Source: Asparagopsis taxiformis (taxonomy: Eukaryota; Rhodophyta; Florideophyceae; Bonnemaisoniales; Bonnemaisoniaceae). Taken from it: a stretch of 64,000 bases of DNA. Shown one piece after another: positions 31,800 through 43,654 of this stretch. The position numbers and the translations under genes are program-made. Below the pieces are notes generated by a model. The model made no database searches, was not told the origin of the DNA, and worked only from the letters and a program-made list of their open reading frames with translations. Positions within the stretch are counted from its first letter, which is position 1. The number at the start of each line of letters is the position of its first letter. The stretch spans positions 96,300 to 160,299 of the forward strand of contig JALQPE010000403.1 in the NCBI GenBank assembly GCA_030407315.1. Direction: 5' to 3'.

Positions 31800-32340
31800 G
31801 AGAAGTGGAATTCCACAGGTTAACCTGCGGCGTCGACTGGACAGCTTTCAACGTCAGCTTAAGTCCTGCTGTGCATACTCCATATCATCGCCGGTATTGA
31901 GATTAATAATGGCCCAAGCCATGGTCTCTGAACTCCCGAATGATGAGATCCGGATCGAGAACATCGGAATGGTATAATCATATATATCACAATCCATTTG
32001 CTTCCCTTAAATGATCCCTGTAATATCCACTGTAAAGCACAAACTTATTCCATGAAGTTCGCAATTAATATAATTTTATTATTTCAAATGAATTAATTGA
32101 AAATCCATCTCCCACGGCGGTCATTCATCCTTCCAAGCGCACGTTGCCAGCAAAATGTGTGACCTAGCGGTGATGATTGATCGCTCAGGCACATTCCACC
32201 ATTGGGCTGCCAGAAGTGAGCACAAAACTGATACCCACAAAACCACGAGAACATTACAAACGAGGTCTCGAACGCACATTTGGAGTACAATATAAATACT
32301 ATACAACAAACTCTACTCGCTATCTCAGACGACGCGGCTC
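31800..32340. other. arm A interval between microexon array and repeat array
   Basis: AT-rich DNA with a possible short ORF on the minus strand (32,290-32,093, MYSKCAFETSFVMFSWFCG) and a TATA-like TATTTATATT just upstream of it. The ORF is identical in arm B (61,066-61,263). As first exon of the outward transcript it is only a suggestion. Confidence 0.3.
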
Positions 32341-34480
32341 ACAAGTGGCGTAGTCCCAATTTTCCGTAACGCCTTTCCTGATGCTTAAAAGTAAAAAACA
32401 CGTCAAAACGTATATCAGAAATGAGTGCGAGAGTTTTCTGCACAGGAGATGCTGAGCCACCAAATTGATTTTTCGGAAATTTTAGAATTTCTGGGCTGGC
32501 CAGCAATGCAATCGAGCTGGACATCCACCGGACGTCCATTTCAGGTTGATCGTGAGAGAGTAGGGCGGGACACATGATGAAACAAGGACCAAGACCTGTC
32601 CCTGACGTGTTGAGCCTGAAATCGACCCTTCGTAAGACGCGATTTTGGCTTACAGTTAGTGCTTACAGAAGCCAGTGATGACCCCGGTCGGGGCAGCAGC
32701 CGGTTCCTGGGGCCGTTGTGGCCAAATTAGACACCTTGATTTGAATTGAAATTTGGGCTATTCTCAAAAACATGCACATGTGAACATGTTTTTGAGATGG
32801 GGGTCTGCCGTACGGCACAATCGACCCGCCCAAATCGATGATTTTTCACAATTTTTTTCTGCCCGAAATTTTAGAATTTCTGGGCTGGCCAGCAGTGCAA
32901 TCGAGCTGGACATCCACAGGACGTCCATTTCAGGTTGGTCGTGTGCTGCCCACATCCATGCATTGCAGCAACTAAGCAGGCGGGCTCACTACTCATACAA
33001 AGTGCACGGAATATGAGTAACGTGATGTGTGAGTGTTGTTTGTCGTGAGGATGTAAGGTGGGACCATGATGAAACAGGGAAAAAGATGTCTCCCTAGCAT
33101 AACTTGGGCTTGAAGCCTGGAATCGACCCTTCGTGAGATGTGGCTTTGCTTACAGTTGGTGCTTACAGAAGCCAGTGACGGCCCCGGCCGGGGCAGCAGC
33201 CGGTTCCTGGGGCCGTTGTGGCCAAATTAGACACCTTGATTTGAATTGAAATTTGGGCTATTCTCAAAAACATGCACATGTGAACATGTTTTTGAGATGG
33301 GGGTGTGCCGTACGGCACTTTCGACCGCCCAAATCGATATAATTTTGCAATTTTTTTCTGACTGAAATTTTAGAATTTCTGGGCTCGCCAGCAATGCAAT
33401 TGAGCTGGACATTCACCGGACGTCCATTTCAGGTTGGTCGAGTATTGCACATGGATACAGTTTTGCAGCTATTTCTCAGCCCAACATTTTAGAATTTCAG
33501 GGCTGACCAGCAATGTAACCGAGCCGGACTTCCACTGGACGTCCATTTCAAGTTAGGCTAGTGCTGCACATTTGCTCGCATCGCAGCAACTAAGCAAGTG
33601 TTGACAGCACCGAGATGCCATGCAGACAAGGGGAATCGGCTGCAAACGGCTTCCCTGGTCGGCGGCTGGATGTCTGGATGTGAATGGCTGCAAGCATGGA
33701 AATCTTGCTACCGCACAGCGCATACACACTGCAGCAGCACATCACTGACGCATGCGAAAGTTGGGTGCTGCAGTGCGTGGTTGTTTGTGTGTTTGTGTGT
33801 TTTGTGTGTGTATGACGAACCTTGTGGTATCCCTAGGCGTGCACTGGTTCAAAAAGTTTGGACTGCCCCATCGGTCGTACTTTGGCGCATTTACATGCAT
33901 CGGAGAACGACCAAGGAGGTAGAGCAGCAATCGCTGTTGGCTGAGCGTCCAAACTGGAGGGCTTGGGGCAATGGTTCTATAGCAGTCATTTATAGGACGC
34001 CCACCGTTGATGACTGAGATCCACGGTGGGTTTAGTATTCATGGTGTTGTCCTGCATTGGCGGACGTCGAAGACGAGTACTTCCAGTGAGCGTCCAAGGT
34101 GAACAGCTCAGCAGAGGATTATGATGTGGATGTGAAGGCATGGATGAGGCCAGCAGGAACGTTTCTGCAAGATGGGCGTGAGTGGGTAAGTGAGCGGGGA
34201 GGGGCCGCTCGGGGCGCTTGGTAGCTTCTGGGGCCGTTGTGGCCAAATTAGAATCAAGCCTATGTCCGGCGGACGTCCTGAATTGCTTTATTTTTTGGGC
34301 TATTCTCAAAAACATGCACATGTGAACATGTTTTTGAGATGGGGGTGTGCCGTACGGCACTTTCGACCGCCCAAATCGATGTATTTTTGCATTTTTTTTC
34401 TGACTGAAATTTTAGAATTTCTGGGCTCGCCAGCAATGCAATTGCGCTGGTCATTCACCGGACGTCCATTTCCATTTCAG
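32340..34480. repeat. left array of palindrome-rich ~500-bp units (arm A)
   Basis: Direct units recur about every 500 bp, each with a 13-bp-arm hairpin (TCTCAAAAACATG, 10 bases, its complement; for example 32,762-32,797), a TGCCGTACGGCA palindrome, AGAATTTCTGGGCT and CCGGACGTCCATTTCAGG. Units with the hairpin lie near 32,762, 33,258 and 34,306. Repeated 60-120-codon ORFs in both strands are by-products of these units. At 33,600-34,190 a different 600-bp segment with a short TTTGTGTG microsatellite is embedded. Confidence 0.85.
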
Positions 34481-37085
34481 ATCTACTGGTTGCACTAGGC
34501 CTGAAAGTGTTTCTGGATAGGGCCGAATAACGACCTGGGCAGCACGCACTGCGTAAGATGATCTGTGTGATGCAGACTGCAAGGATTTCTATGGTGATTC
34601 TGGCTGGGGAATGTGGTAAGCTTGATTGTTGCGTGGCTTTGTATCTCCTTGCCTGCCATTTTGCTTGGATATTTACACGAGCGATCAAACCGAAGACGCC
34701 GACTCGGCACAACTACCAACTCTCCTAGCTTCGAGTCAGCGCCATCTAATTGCAACTTGTGACACTCAAGACGAATACGTTGTGCTGATCTCTGCAATGA
34801 AAATTGAGTTAGTGCTGCAGTTCTTTTGGTCGATGCCAATATGCAGGGATACTGTTTACACCTTTGGGAGTCAAGAAGTTCTCAGATTGCAAATCAAATC
34901 AGATCATGGTAGAATATCTGACTTTTCTCTCTTCCCTTCACCACATCTGCATCCGGAGCTGAGCCAAGCTGAGCTGGAGGGAACCCGGCCGCTGACCCCT
35001 GTCATTCTCATAAAAATCTTTAATGCAATACTATTCGTGTATGGTAATGTAAGTGCTAATGAAAATGTATACAAGTCTAGAATAAACGTTGCAGTGGTTC
35101 TTTGTAGCTATCGATACTTGCTAAAAATCTGTAGCTTTTGCTTCTCGCATGGACGAGTTGCAGTCTTTGTGTTTGTTTCATTTCTGCCACAAACGAGAGG
35201 CAATCAGGGTCTGTGTGCACATAGAGAATGATTTAATATATGCGCTCATTGCCGTCGTAGATACTTTTAACAATGGCCAGTACGTTTCTCTCGGCCGCCG
35301 CCGGGTACGGTCGGACTGAAAGATCGGGGAGATGTGTGGAGAGTAGTGTTTGGATAGAGACGAACGTTGTGATGGATGGAATGGTGATGATTTCATGCTG
35401 AAGCGATGGGAGATGGATGGATATGGTTGAATGAAATCTAGTATTCCGAAGGAGGCCTTTTCTCGAGGAAGAGGCATTATATTCTCACAAAGCATGTAGA
35501 TACTGGTTTCCAGTTTGGTATGCTATTGTAGCTCAATTCACATCTTATCTACACGTACGTATGGAGAGAGATCCAAGTGTGCGTGGCACAAGTCCAACGG
35601 TGAAACAACGCAGTATGAAACTACCACAGATAAGGCGGCGTACAAAATCCTCGACTCAAGGCAGCTCTCAGGCTTTCGTGAGCACCGACTTCGTTCCACC
35701 AAGATGTTGCGGAAATATGTGCTGGTCTAACTTGATACGACCATTGGACAGTTTTGCTCTCTAAGCAATGAGCGAAAAATCAATGATTGCGCGTGTCGTC
35801 GGTACGGTCTTGTAATGTTGGCTCAACCAATAACATCTAACGTTGAGTTATCCACCCTCCGCCGTGTCGTGTCGTAAATTTGCACAGAAAATTTGTTTCA
35901 AATCTTTGCTCCAATTATCAGCTCAAATACGGCATTGATCTCCAGCTTCATCTGGACAGAAACACCGATCGCTCGATGTCTGTCTCAGATAAACCGCAGT
36001 CAAACGCCATGCGGAAAGTTTCATCGCTTCCCGTTGCGACTGAATCTGCAAACGCCACACAAAAATTTGCCCTTTCCGCGTCCGGAACGAACGCCGACTA
36101 CATGTCGTCAGGTTCCTGATCGACTGGATCGATGGAGCTTGCTCTGCAGGAGAGCAGGACAGGCGGTTTGTTATGCCTGGACAATTTCCATACCGATCTC
36201 CCTTCTTGAGTGCAAAATTACGAGTCTAGAAATTGACCTGCATCGGCTGCTGTATCACATCTGTGCTAAGGATTGATGATACCCGTACCGCTGAGAAATT
36301 GCAGCTCTGGTAACGTGGGGATGATGTGCTGAACACGCAGAACGCTGATCCATAACGGGACTGCTTCATAGGCATAGTACGGAATGTATTGAGACAGCCC
36401 AAGCGAATTCAGGAGGGAGCACCAGGGCAGTGCGCGGTGACTCAGCAGATACCAGTGGTGAGTGGTCTAAATGGGGCTACACACGAGTTTGTCAATGAAC
36501 AGTCTAGTTTAGTTTGGAAATGTGTCGGATGGATGGTATGTTGTAAATGTCGACAGATTTGAGGAAGCGATAGAAGCAATCAGCACCGTGTAGTTGCATC
36601 AAGGCTTTAGTGGCCATTGCTAGAGAACTTTCTCCAATGCCCTTATTGCAGGATGGGCAGAAAACCCGGCCGGTTTCGAGATTGAAGAATTCATTGCGCA
36701 GATTGAATGAATGCAATTGACGGAGAATGCAGAAGTATACAATGGTATCGTTTTGCAGGGTGACGTAGGGGAAACATGTTGGGCTTGTTGGAAATGCTGA
36801 GAGCGATGATGAGATCCAGTCGTTTCCGTCGTAGATGGCAGTGCTTATTTTCTGCACGGCTAGCTTGTCTGCTGGGCGACTGGGCGGTATTGGCGTACGA
36901 TGAAGCGGGACTGGTGGTGTTTAAATGACATTTTTTGTTTGAAGATGGATGTATGTGTGCGACTAGAATGTAGTAAGAGCATGAAAATGTTTATGTTTGA
37001 TGGGCGTCGCATGTTGGGGGACTTTATGTCGTGTGGGGCAATAATGTATCAGGTATTTGAAGCAGACAGCAATCGCTTGAGCGCA
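34481..37085. other. 2.6-kb unique core of arm A, unrecognised
   Basis: Flanked by inverted unit arrays and not itself palindromic. Open stretches include plus 34,626-35,231, plus 35,880-36,119 and minus 36,857-36,504; the last has RVFCPSCNKGIGESS, a CxxC pair, but has no ATG of its own. The copy in arm B (56,262-58,870, inverted) is almost identical, but a 1-bp indel near 58,490 breaks the counterpart of the first stretch, so that stretch is probably not a maintained protein. I cannot assign a function. Confidence 0.4.
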
Positions 37086-40000
37086 TATAGACGTCCGGTG
37101 AATGACCAGCGCAATTGCATTGCTGGCGAGCCCAGAAATTCTAAAATTTCAGTCAGAAAAAAAATGCAAAAATACATCGATTTGGGCGGTCGAAAGTGCC
37201 GTACGGCACACCCCCATCTCAAAAACATGTTCACATGTGCATGTTTTTGAGAATAGCCCAAAAAATAAAGCAATTCAGGACGTCTGCCGGACATAGGCTT
37301 GATTCTAATTTGGCCACAACGGCCCCAGAAGCTACCAAGCGCCCCGAGCGGCCCCTCCCCGCTCACTTACCCACTCACGCCCATCTTGCAGAAACGTTCC
37401 TGCTGGCCTCATCCATGCCTTCACATCCACATCATAATCCTCTGCTGAGCTGTTCACCTTGGACGCTCACTGGAAGTACTCGTCTTCGACGTCCGCCAAT
37501 GCAGGACAACACCATGAATACTAAACCCACCGTGGATCTCAGTCATCAACGGTGGGCGTCCTATAAATGACTGCTATAGAACCATTGCCCCAAGCCCTCC
37601 AGTTTGGACGCTCAGCCAACAGTGATTGCTGCTCTACCTCCTTGGTCGTTCTCCGATGCATGTAAATGCGCCAAAGTACGACCGATGGGGCAGTCCAAAC
37701 TTTTTGTACCAGTGCACGCCTAGGGATACCACAAGGTTCGTCATACACACACACAAAGACACAAAGACACAAAGACACAAACACACAAACACACAAACAC
37801 ACAACAACCACGCACTGCAGCACCCAACTTTCGCATGCGTCAGTGATGTGCTGCTGCAGTGTGTATGCGCTGTGCGGTAGCAAGATTTCCATGCTTGCAG
37901 CCATTCACATCCAGACATCCAGCCGCCGACCAGGGAAGCCGTTTGCAGCCGATTCTCCCTTGTCTGCATGGCATCTCGGTGCTGTCAACACTTGCTTAGT
38001 TGCTGCGATGCGAGCAAATGTGCAGCACTAGCCTAACTTGAAATGGACGTCCAGTGGAAGTCCGGCTCGGTTACATTGCTGGTCAGCCCTGAAATTCTAA
38101 AATGTTGGGCTGAGAAATAGCTGCAAAACTGTATCCATGTGCAATACTCGACCAACCTGAAATGGACGTCCGGTGAATGTCCAGCTCAATTGCATTGCTG
38201 GCGAGCCCAGAAATTCTAAAATTTCAGTCAGAAAAAAATTGCAAAATTATATCGATTTGGGCGGTCGAAAGTGCCGTACGGCACACCCCCATCTCAAAAA
38301 CATGTTCACATGTGCATGTTTTTGAGAATAGCCCAAATTTCAATTCAAATCAAGGTGTCTAATTTGGCCACAACGGCCCCAGGAACCGGCTGCCGCCCCG
38401 ACCGGGGCCGTCACTGGCTTCTGTAAGCACCAACTGTAAGCAAAATCGCGTCTCACGAAGGGTCGATTCCAGGCTTCAAGCCCAAGTTATGCTAGGGAGA
38501 CATCTTTTTCCCTGTTTCAACATGGTCCCACCTTACATCCTCACGACAAACAACACTCACACATCACGTTACTCATATTCCGTGCACTTTGTATGAGCAG
38601 TGAGCCCGCCTGCTTAGTTGCTGTAATGCATGGATGTGGGCAGCACACGACCAACCTGAATGGACGTCCGGTGGATGTCCGGCTCAATTGCATTGCTGGC
38701 GAGCCCAGAAATTCTAAATTTCGGGCAGAAAAAAATTGTGAAAAATCATCGATTTGGGCGGGTCGATTGTGCCGTACGGCAGACCCCCATCTCAAAAACA
38801 TGTTCACATGTGCATGTTTTTGAGAATAGCCCAAATTTAATTCAAATCAGGGTGTCTAATTTGGCCACAACGGCCCCAGGAACCGACCGCCGCCCCGAGC
38901 GGGGTCATCACTGGCTTCTGTAAGCACTAACTGTGAGGCTAAATGGCGCCGAAAGATGGGTCGATTCCAGGCTTCAAGCCTAAGTTATGCTAGGTACGCA
39001 TCTTCTTCCGTGTTTCATAATGGTCCCGCCTTACTCCCTCAACACAAACACTACTCACCTATCACGTTACTCATATTCCGTGTACTTTGTATTAGTAGTG
39101 AACCCGCTGGCTTAGTTTCTGCAATGCGTGGATGTAGGCAGCACACGACCAACCTGAAATGGACGTCCGGTGGATGTCCAGCTCAGATGCACTGCTGGCC
39201 AGCCCAGAAATTCTAAAATTTCGGGCACAAAAATCTTGCAAAAATCAACGATTTGGGCGGTCGATTGTGCCGTACGGCACACCCCCATCTCAAAAACATG
39301 TTCACATGTGCATGTTTTTGAGAATAGCCCAAATTTTAATTCAAATCAGGGTGTCTAATTTGGCCACAACGGCCCAGGAACCGACCGCCGCCCCGAGCGG
39401 GGTCATCACTGGCTTCTGTAAGCACTAACTGTGAGGCTAAATGGCGCCGAAAGATGGGTCGATTCCAGGCTTCAAGCCTAAGTTATGCTAGGTACGCATC
39501 TTCTCCGTGTTTCATAATGGTCCCGCCTTACTCCCTCAACACAAACACTACTCACCTATCATCACGTTACTCATATTCCGTGTACTTTGTATTAGTAGTG
39601 AACCCGCTGCTTAGTTTCTGCAATGCGTGGATGTAGGCAGCACACGACCAACCTGAAATGGACGTCCGGTGGATGTCCAGCTCAGATGCACTGCTGGCCA
39701 GCCCAGAAATTCTAAAATTTCGGGCACAAAAAATCTTGCAAAAATCAACGATTTGGGCGGTCGATTGTGCCGTACGGCACACCCCCATCTCAAAAACATG
39801 TTCACATGTGCATGTTTTTGAGAATAGCCCAAATTTTAATTCAAATCAGGGTGTCTAATTTGGCCACAACGGCCCCAGGAACGACCGCCGCCCCGATCGG
39901 GGGCTATCACTGGCGTCTGTAAGCACCAACTGTAAGCCGGAGCCGGCTGCCGCCCCGATCGGGGCTATCACTGGCTTCTATTAGCACCAACTGTAAGCCA

Positions 40001-40170
40001 AAATCGCGTCTCACGAAGGGTCGATTTCAGGCTCAACACGTCAGGGAAAGGTCTTGGTCCTTGTTTCATCATGGTCCCGCCCCACCCTCTCGCGACCAAC
40101 CTGAAATGGACGTCCGGTGGATGTCCAGCTCGATTGCATTGCTGGCCAGCCCAGAAATTCTAAAATTTCC
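37086..40170. repeat. right array of palindrome-rich ~500-bp units (arm A), inverted to the left array
   Basis: Reverse complement of the left array around the core, extended by extra tandem units. Hairpin-bearing units lie near 37,215-37,250, 38,294, 38,786, 39,289 and 39,790. Hallmarks are ATGTTCACATGTGCATG and GTGCCGTACGGCAC. One unit more than the equivalent place in arm B. It includes a CACAAAGA/CACAAACA microsatellite at 37,744-37,806. Confidence 0.85.
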
Positions 40171-40550
40171 GAAAAATCAATTTGGTGGCCCAGCATCTCC
40201 TGTGCCGAAAATTCCCGCACTCACTTCTGATATACGTCTAGACGTGTTTCCCACTTGTACGCATCAGGGAAGGCGTCACGGAAGGTTGACACTACGCTAC
40301 TTGTGTACCGCGTCGTCTGAAATAGCGAGTAGTGTTTGTTGTATAGTTGTGGAGTATGCGTCTAGTGGTTTGTAAAGCTTGCAGAACGGGATAGGGATGT
40401 GGGTGGCCCTATTTTATGAATACATGAGTACCAATATTCAGGGTTGACAAAGCGGAAAGGCATAGGCTCATACATGTTTGAGATTGCATAGTAGAGAAAA
40501 TATTTTCATCGAAATTTACATGGAGCTGATGGAGGTTTTAAGGATGAGGT
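40171..40550. other. arm A interval between repeat array and zinc-finger-like ORF
   Basis: 380 bp without a supported gene. Matches 51,480-51,860 and 53,240-53,620 in arm B (inverted). Confidence 0.4.
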
Positions 40551-41175
40551 ATGAGAGGAAGAAAATTCTTCTGTGGTATGAGGATGTGTTCTGTGGGGGG
40601 ATGGAATCTTGGGATGGTACAGGGGGAGGTGGAAATGTACGGAGTGCGGGTTTAGAATGGATTGTGATTCGGAGAGGAGTGCCGACAAGCATATTATGGG
40701 GATTGGGGAGACGCTGCGGGGTGTTGGGGTAGTGAGGGCGGAGGAGGTGTTTAGGTGGGACCGTAGGAGGGTGCGGTTGAAGGCGCCGAGAGGAGGGGTT
40801 TTTAGGAAAGTGAGGAGAAAGAAGGGGAGGGGGTGGCGTCTGTTCTGGCTGTGGTGAGTGGGGATGTGATGGAGAAGAAGGGGGTTATTGTATTTGGGGA
40901 GGGAGGGGAGTGGGAGGAAGGGTGCGAAGTGGGGGGTTGATATGTGTTCAGAGCGGGGAGGTTTCTGGGGATACGGCGGGGGAGCCACCCCGCAGTGCGG
41001 GAGCGTGGGCCGGTGGTGGTGGTGTATACGGTATCGAAGATGCGGATGGCGTGGGGGCATGGAGCAGCTGAGGGAGGGAGGGGTGGAGCAGGTCGGGTAC
41101 GGGATGGGGAGTGAGAGGTTTTGGAAGAGTAAGCTGCAGGGGAAGTTTGTGGAGAGGGCGAAGGAGAGGGGTTGA
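40551..41175 (+). pseudogene. zinc-finger-like small protein gene of the arm elements (arm A copy, frameshifted)
   Basis: Starts MRGRKFFCGMRM at 40,551. Across a 1-bp frame change in a G run (about 40,620) it reads WKCTECGFRMDCDSERSADKH, a C-x2-C...H finger-like motif, then GVGVVRAEEVFRWDRRRVRLK. After further breaks it reads GPVVVVYTVSKMRMAW and ERFWKSKLQGKFVERAKERG. The three copies in the window keep this reading while differing by conservative changes, and the copy at 51,474 lacks the G-run break, so the plus strand here is the coding one. The proline-rich ORF on the opposite strand is its shadow. Function unknown. Confidence 0.45.
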
Positions 41176-41589
41176 GGGTAGAGGAGAGAGGGTACTGAAG
41201 AACAATACGTTTCAAAGGTGATGGGGGAGAGCATGGTCGAGGAGATAGGGGTGTTTTGCCCTATTCTGAGGTAGTATGAGGACTGGTTATACGAAATCTG
41301 TACGGTAGAGCAGAAAAGTAGGTATGGAATGGAGGTGTGCACCGTGGAAGCGGGGATAGGTATCTGAAAATGCGTGCTAGAGTGGTATTGGGGGTGTTTG
41401 AGGTACAGTACGGGGGAGGTGAGCACCAACAGGAAGGGGGTGTGAGCGAGAGGATGAAAAAATTAAAGACGAAATTGGAGTCGACCGACAAGGAAAAATA
41501 GAGTGGTCGCCGTGATGGATGCGGACATCCATGTCGAGCACGGCGGCAGAAATTTCTGGGGTCGAAATTTTTGAATTTCTGAACCGGCG

Positions 41590-41814
41590 CCCGTCCTAGG
41601 TGGACATAGACATGGCGGAAGTCCATCCCGAGGGGGACATCCGTGGTACTAGAAACAATGAATGTCGCCCTAGTAATACTAGACGTACTAGACCGCATGG
41701 ACGTCCGGTTCTAGGCGGACATCCAAAAATACTGGAGAACATGGACGTCCGCCTAGTAATACTAGGTGTACTAGAGGTTGTGGACGTCCGCGTCCATTTC
41801 CGAGAACACAGACG
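41590..41814. repeat. inner terminal repeat region of arm A
   Basis: Several GGACGTCC palindromes alternate with CTAGTA..TACTAG-type elements (for example GGCGGACATCC, CTAGTAATACTAG), ending in the inverted CGTCTGTGTTCTCGG terminus. The same module opens arm B at 50,228 and again at 52,005. Confidence 0.8.
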
Positions 41815-41973
41815 TCTCTGCTGTTTCCCGCAAGGGTAAAAATTTAGGAGAAGGCGGACAGAATTCAAAGTTTTTTAGCTTTCAGCAGCAAGTCTGTGAA
41901 AGTCTGTGAACAGATGTTTTCCGGGTTGATCTAGCGCGTCATCATCAGTTTTTTCGGACCAATTTACATTCGT

Positions 41974-43618
41974 TCAATTTTCAAACACATCATCTTGGCG
42001 ACATAAACTTTCATTGTGACCAAATGCGCTTCCGTATTGTTTCGGTGTATCGGAGGTGTCATAATTGAACTCGTCTATCGCACGAGTTTCATGTTCCTGA
42101 TGGTGCCCTAATTCCTCTTCTATTGTTGAATGGAATTGGTGATTAACATAGTAACTCCTATTATGCGGGCATCCTGCCATTGAAGGTAGGTTTTTGTTGC
42201 TGTCGTTATCATCAGAAGTACCGGGGAGTTCCGGGGTGTGATGGGTAGTCGGTTCTTTTTTTTCATTTGTAGAGCCGTTTTCAAGCATGGGGTCATTTCC
42301 TAGGTCATCATCACTGATACGTGGCATCACAATTTCAATTATCGGGAACTCAGATGCATTGAAATCTTCCTCGGAATCTTCTCCTTCACTTTCAAGGAAC
42401 CAGTGAGTTTCATTTTGAACTGTAGACTCACGGGATCTGTCTTCTAGATCAGATTTTGATGAGGACTCTGATGAGGATTCGTGTCCCGAATTCGATTCCG
42501 AGTATGAAATGCTTATTCTTCGAGCATTTCTTTTCCCAGTTTGAGATTTGCGCTGGTTCATGTCAAATACGTCATCAAAAGATATTACGCCCGTACCGTC
42601 TTGCTGAGCTGGAGAAACATAGCTATGTCCTGGTAACCTCATGCATAAGGTATCATAAACTTTCAGGTCTGTAACAAAGTAACTCTGAGCTTTACCATCG
42701 TCCAAAATACTTCTCTGCGCATAGAGAAATCCTTAAGTATACATCTTCGTGTATGTTTTCCGAATCTCTTCGGTCCTTTCCGCTGAATAAGTTTCACAAG
42801 TCCCTGGAGGCATTTGTCCTTTCGATATGGCGAAACCAGCAAGAGCAGATAAGACGTAGCAACCGCAGCTGTATCTATCTTTCTGTTTTTCATAGGACAA
42901 GATATCCAGTATGTAATTCTCATTTCCTATCCTCCAAGAAGTCCTTCGCGGAAGCACACTCATGAAAGCCTGGACAAATTCCAATAAATGTGATGGAGGC
43001 CTATATCCCAAGCTATCAACCCATAGAACCAGCCTAAAGTTTTCTCCCTGAGGATCCTGAATACAAAAAAAACTCCCCAGTGAACTTGACCCATGTTAAC
43101 GGGAAAAATGAGCGAAATTGGCCGATCAGGGTCTGTCCATGCGGCACAAACTCGCCTGCGTACGATTTGGAAGACACAGTCTAATTCATTGATGCTGCTG
43201 CAATCATCATTTCCATCGTAGTTTTTCGCACCAGCAATGAAAAATTGAGAGCTGATACACCCAAAAAAATCGTGTTATCTTTGTACTCATACTCGACCAT
43301 TCCAGCCAGTAAAAGGTGGTATTCCATCATGAGACCTTTGTAAGAATACTCAAACCATGCTTTCACAGCATCCGTCCGCTTCCAAGTATCGATCGTAAGT
43401 TTCAAGTACCTTCTTACAGCCATTTTATCGCCTTGATTTAGAATAATTCCTATCGTAGTCATCCATTTTTCGAATCGAACTATGCGGGGATGCACACGAT
43501 CGTCCAATTCTGTCTCCATGCTTGCTTGAATCTTCGAAAAAATCTTATAGTCGCCGAAATTGAAGGTATTCTCAGAATGGAAACTTCTTTGACTGGGATC
43601 AGAGCGCCTCAAGTTCAA
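41974..43618 (-). pseudogene. MULE-borne Ulp1/C48-type cysteine protease with acidic C-terminal tail, frameshifted
   Basis: The N-terminal part (43,618-43,181) is helical and has no assigned domain. The catalytic region has GQVHWGVFF (His), then after a 1-nt frameshift in a T run (43,064-43,070) RLVLWVDSLGY (Asp), and KQKDRYSCGCYVLSALAGFA (Gln and Cys). This is the His-Asp-Gln-Cys arrangement of Ulp1/SENP peptidases. The tail (42,705-41,974) is Ser/Glu/Asp-rich and follows another frame change. Ulp1-like proteins process or remove SUMO; why MULEs carry them is not known. Same strand as the transposase. Confidence 0.75.
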
Positions 43619-43654
43619 ATCGCGTGTGTTGGACTGGAAGCGTTCTGTTCTAGA

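Larger units (their letters stand above)
29313..41814. mobile_element. arm A: 12.5-kb element with CGTCTGTGTT termini, unknown class
   Basis: The left end reads CGTCTGTGTTTTCGGAAGTG and the right end is the inverted CGTCTGTGTTCTCGGAAATG, both followed by GACGCGGACGTCCA. The order inside is: 43-bp tandem repeats, microexon array (minus), small ORF, a palindromic array of about 500-bp units, a 2.6-kb core, the inverted array, a zinc-finger-like ORF and the other terminus. An inverted, nearly identical copy is arm B. Because the MULE TIRs and duplication lie outside it, arm A was inserted as one unit. No transposase, integrase or polymerase is recognised. Confidence 0.72.

Noticed and set aside
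32753..34498. Repeated 60-124-codon ORFs such as those starting MGYSQKHAHVN or MSSSIALLASPEILKF
   Set aside because: They occur on both strands of the palindromic ~500-bp units and vary in frame and ends between units, as expected of repeats without coding function.
40506..41429. 307-codon proline/serine-rich ORF on the minus strand (and its arm B versions)
   Set aside because: It is the complement of a G-rich coding-like strand. The opposite strand keeps Cys/His and charged motifs in three copies, whereas this frame is low-complexity and breaks at different points in each copy.
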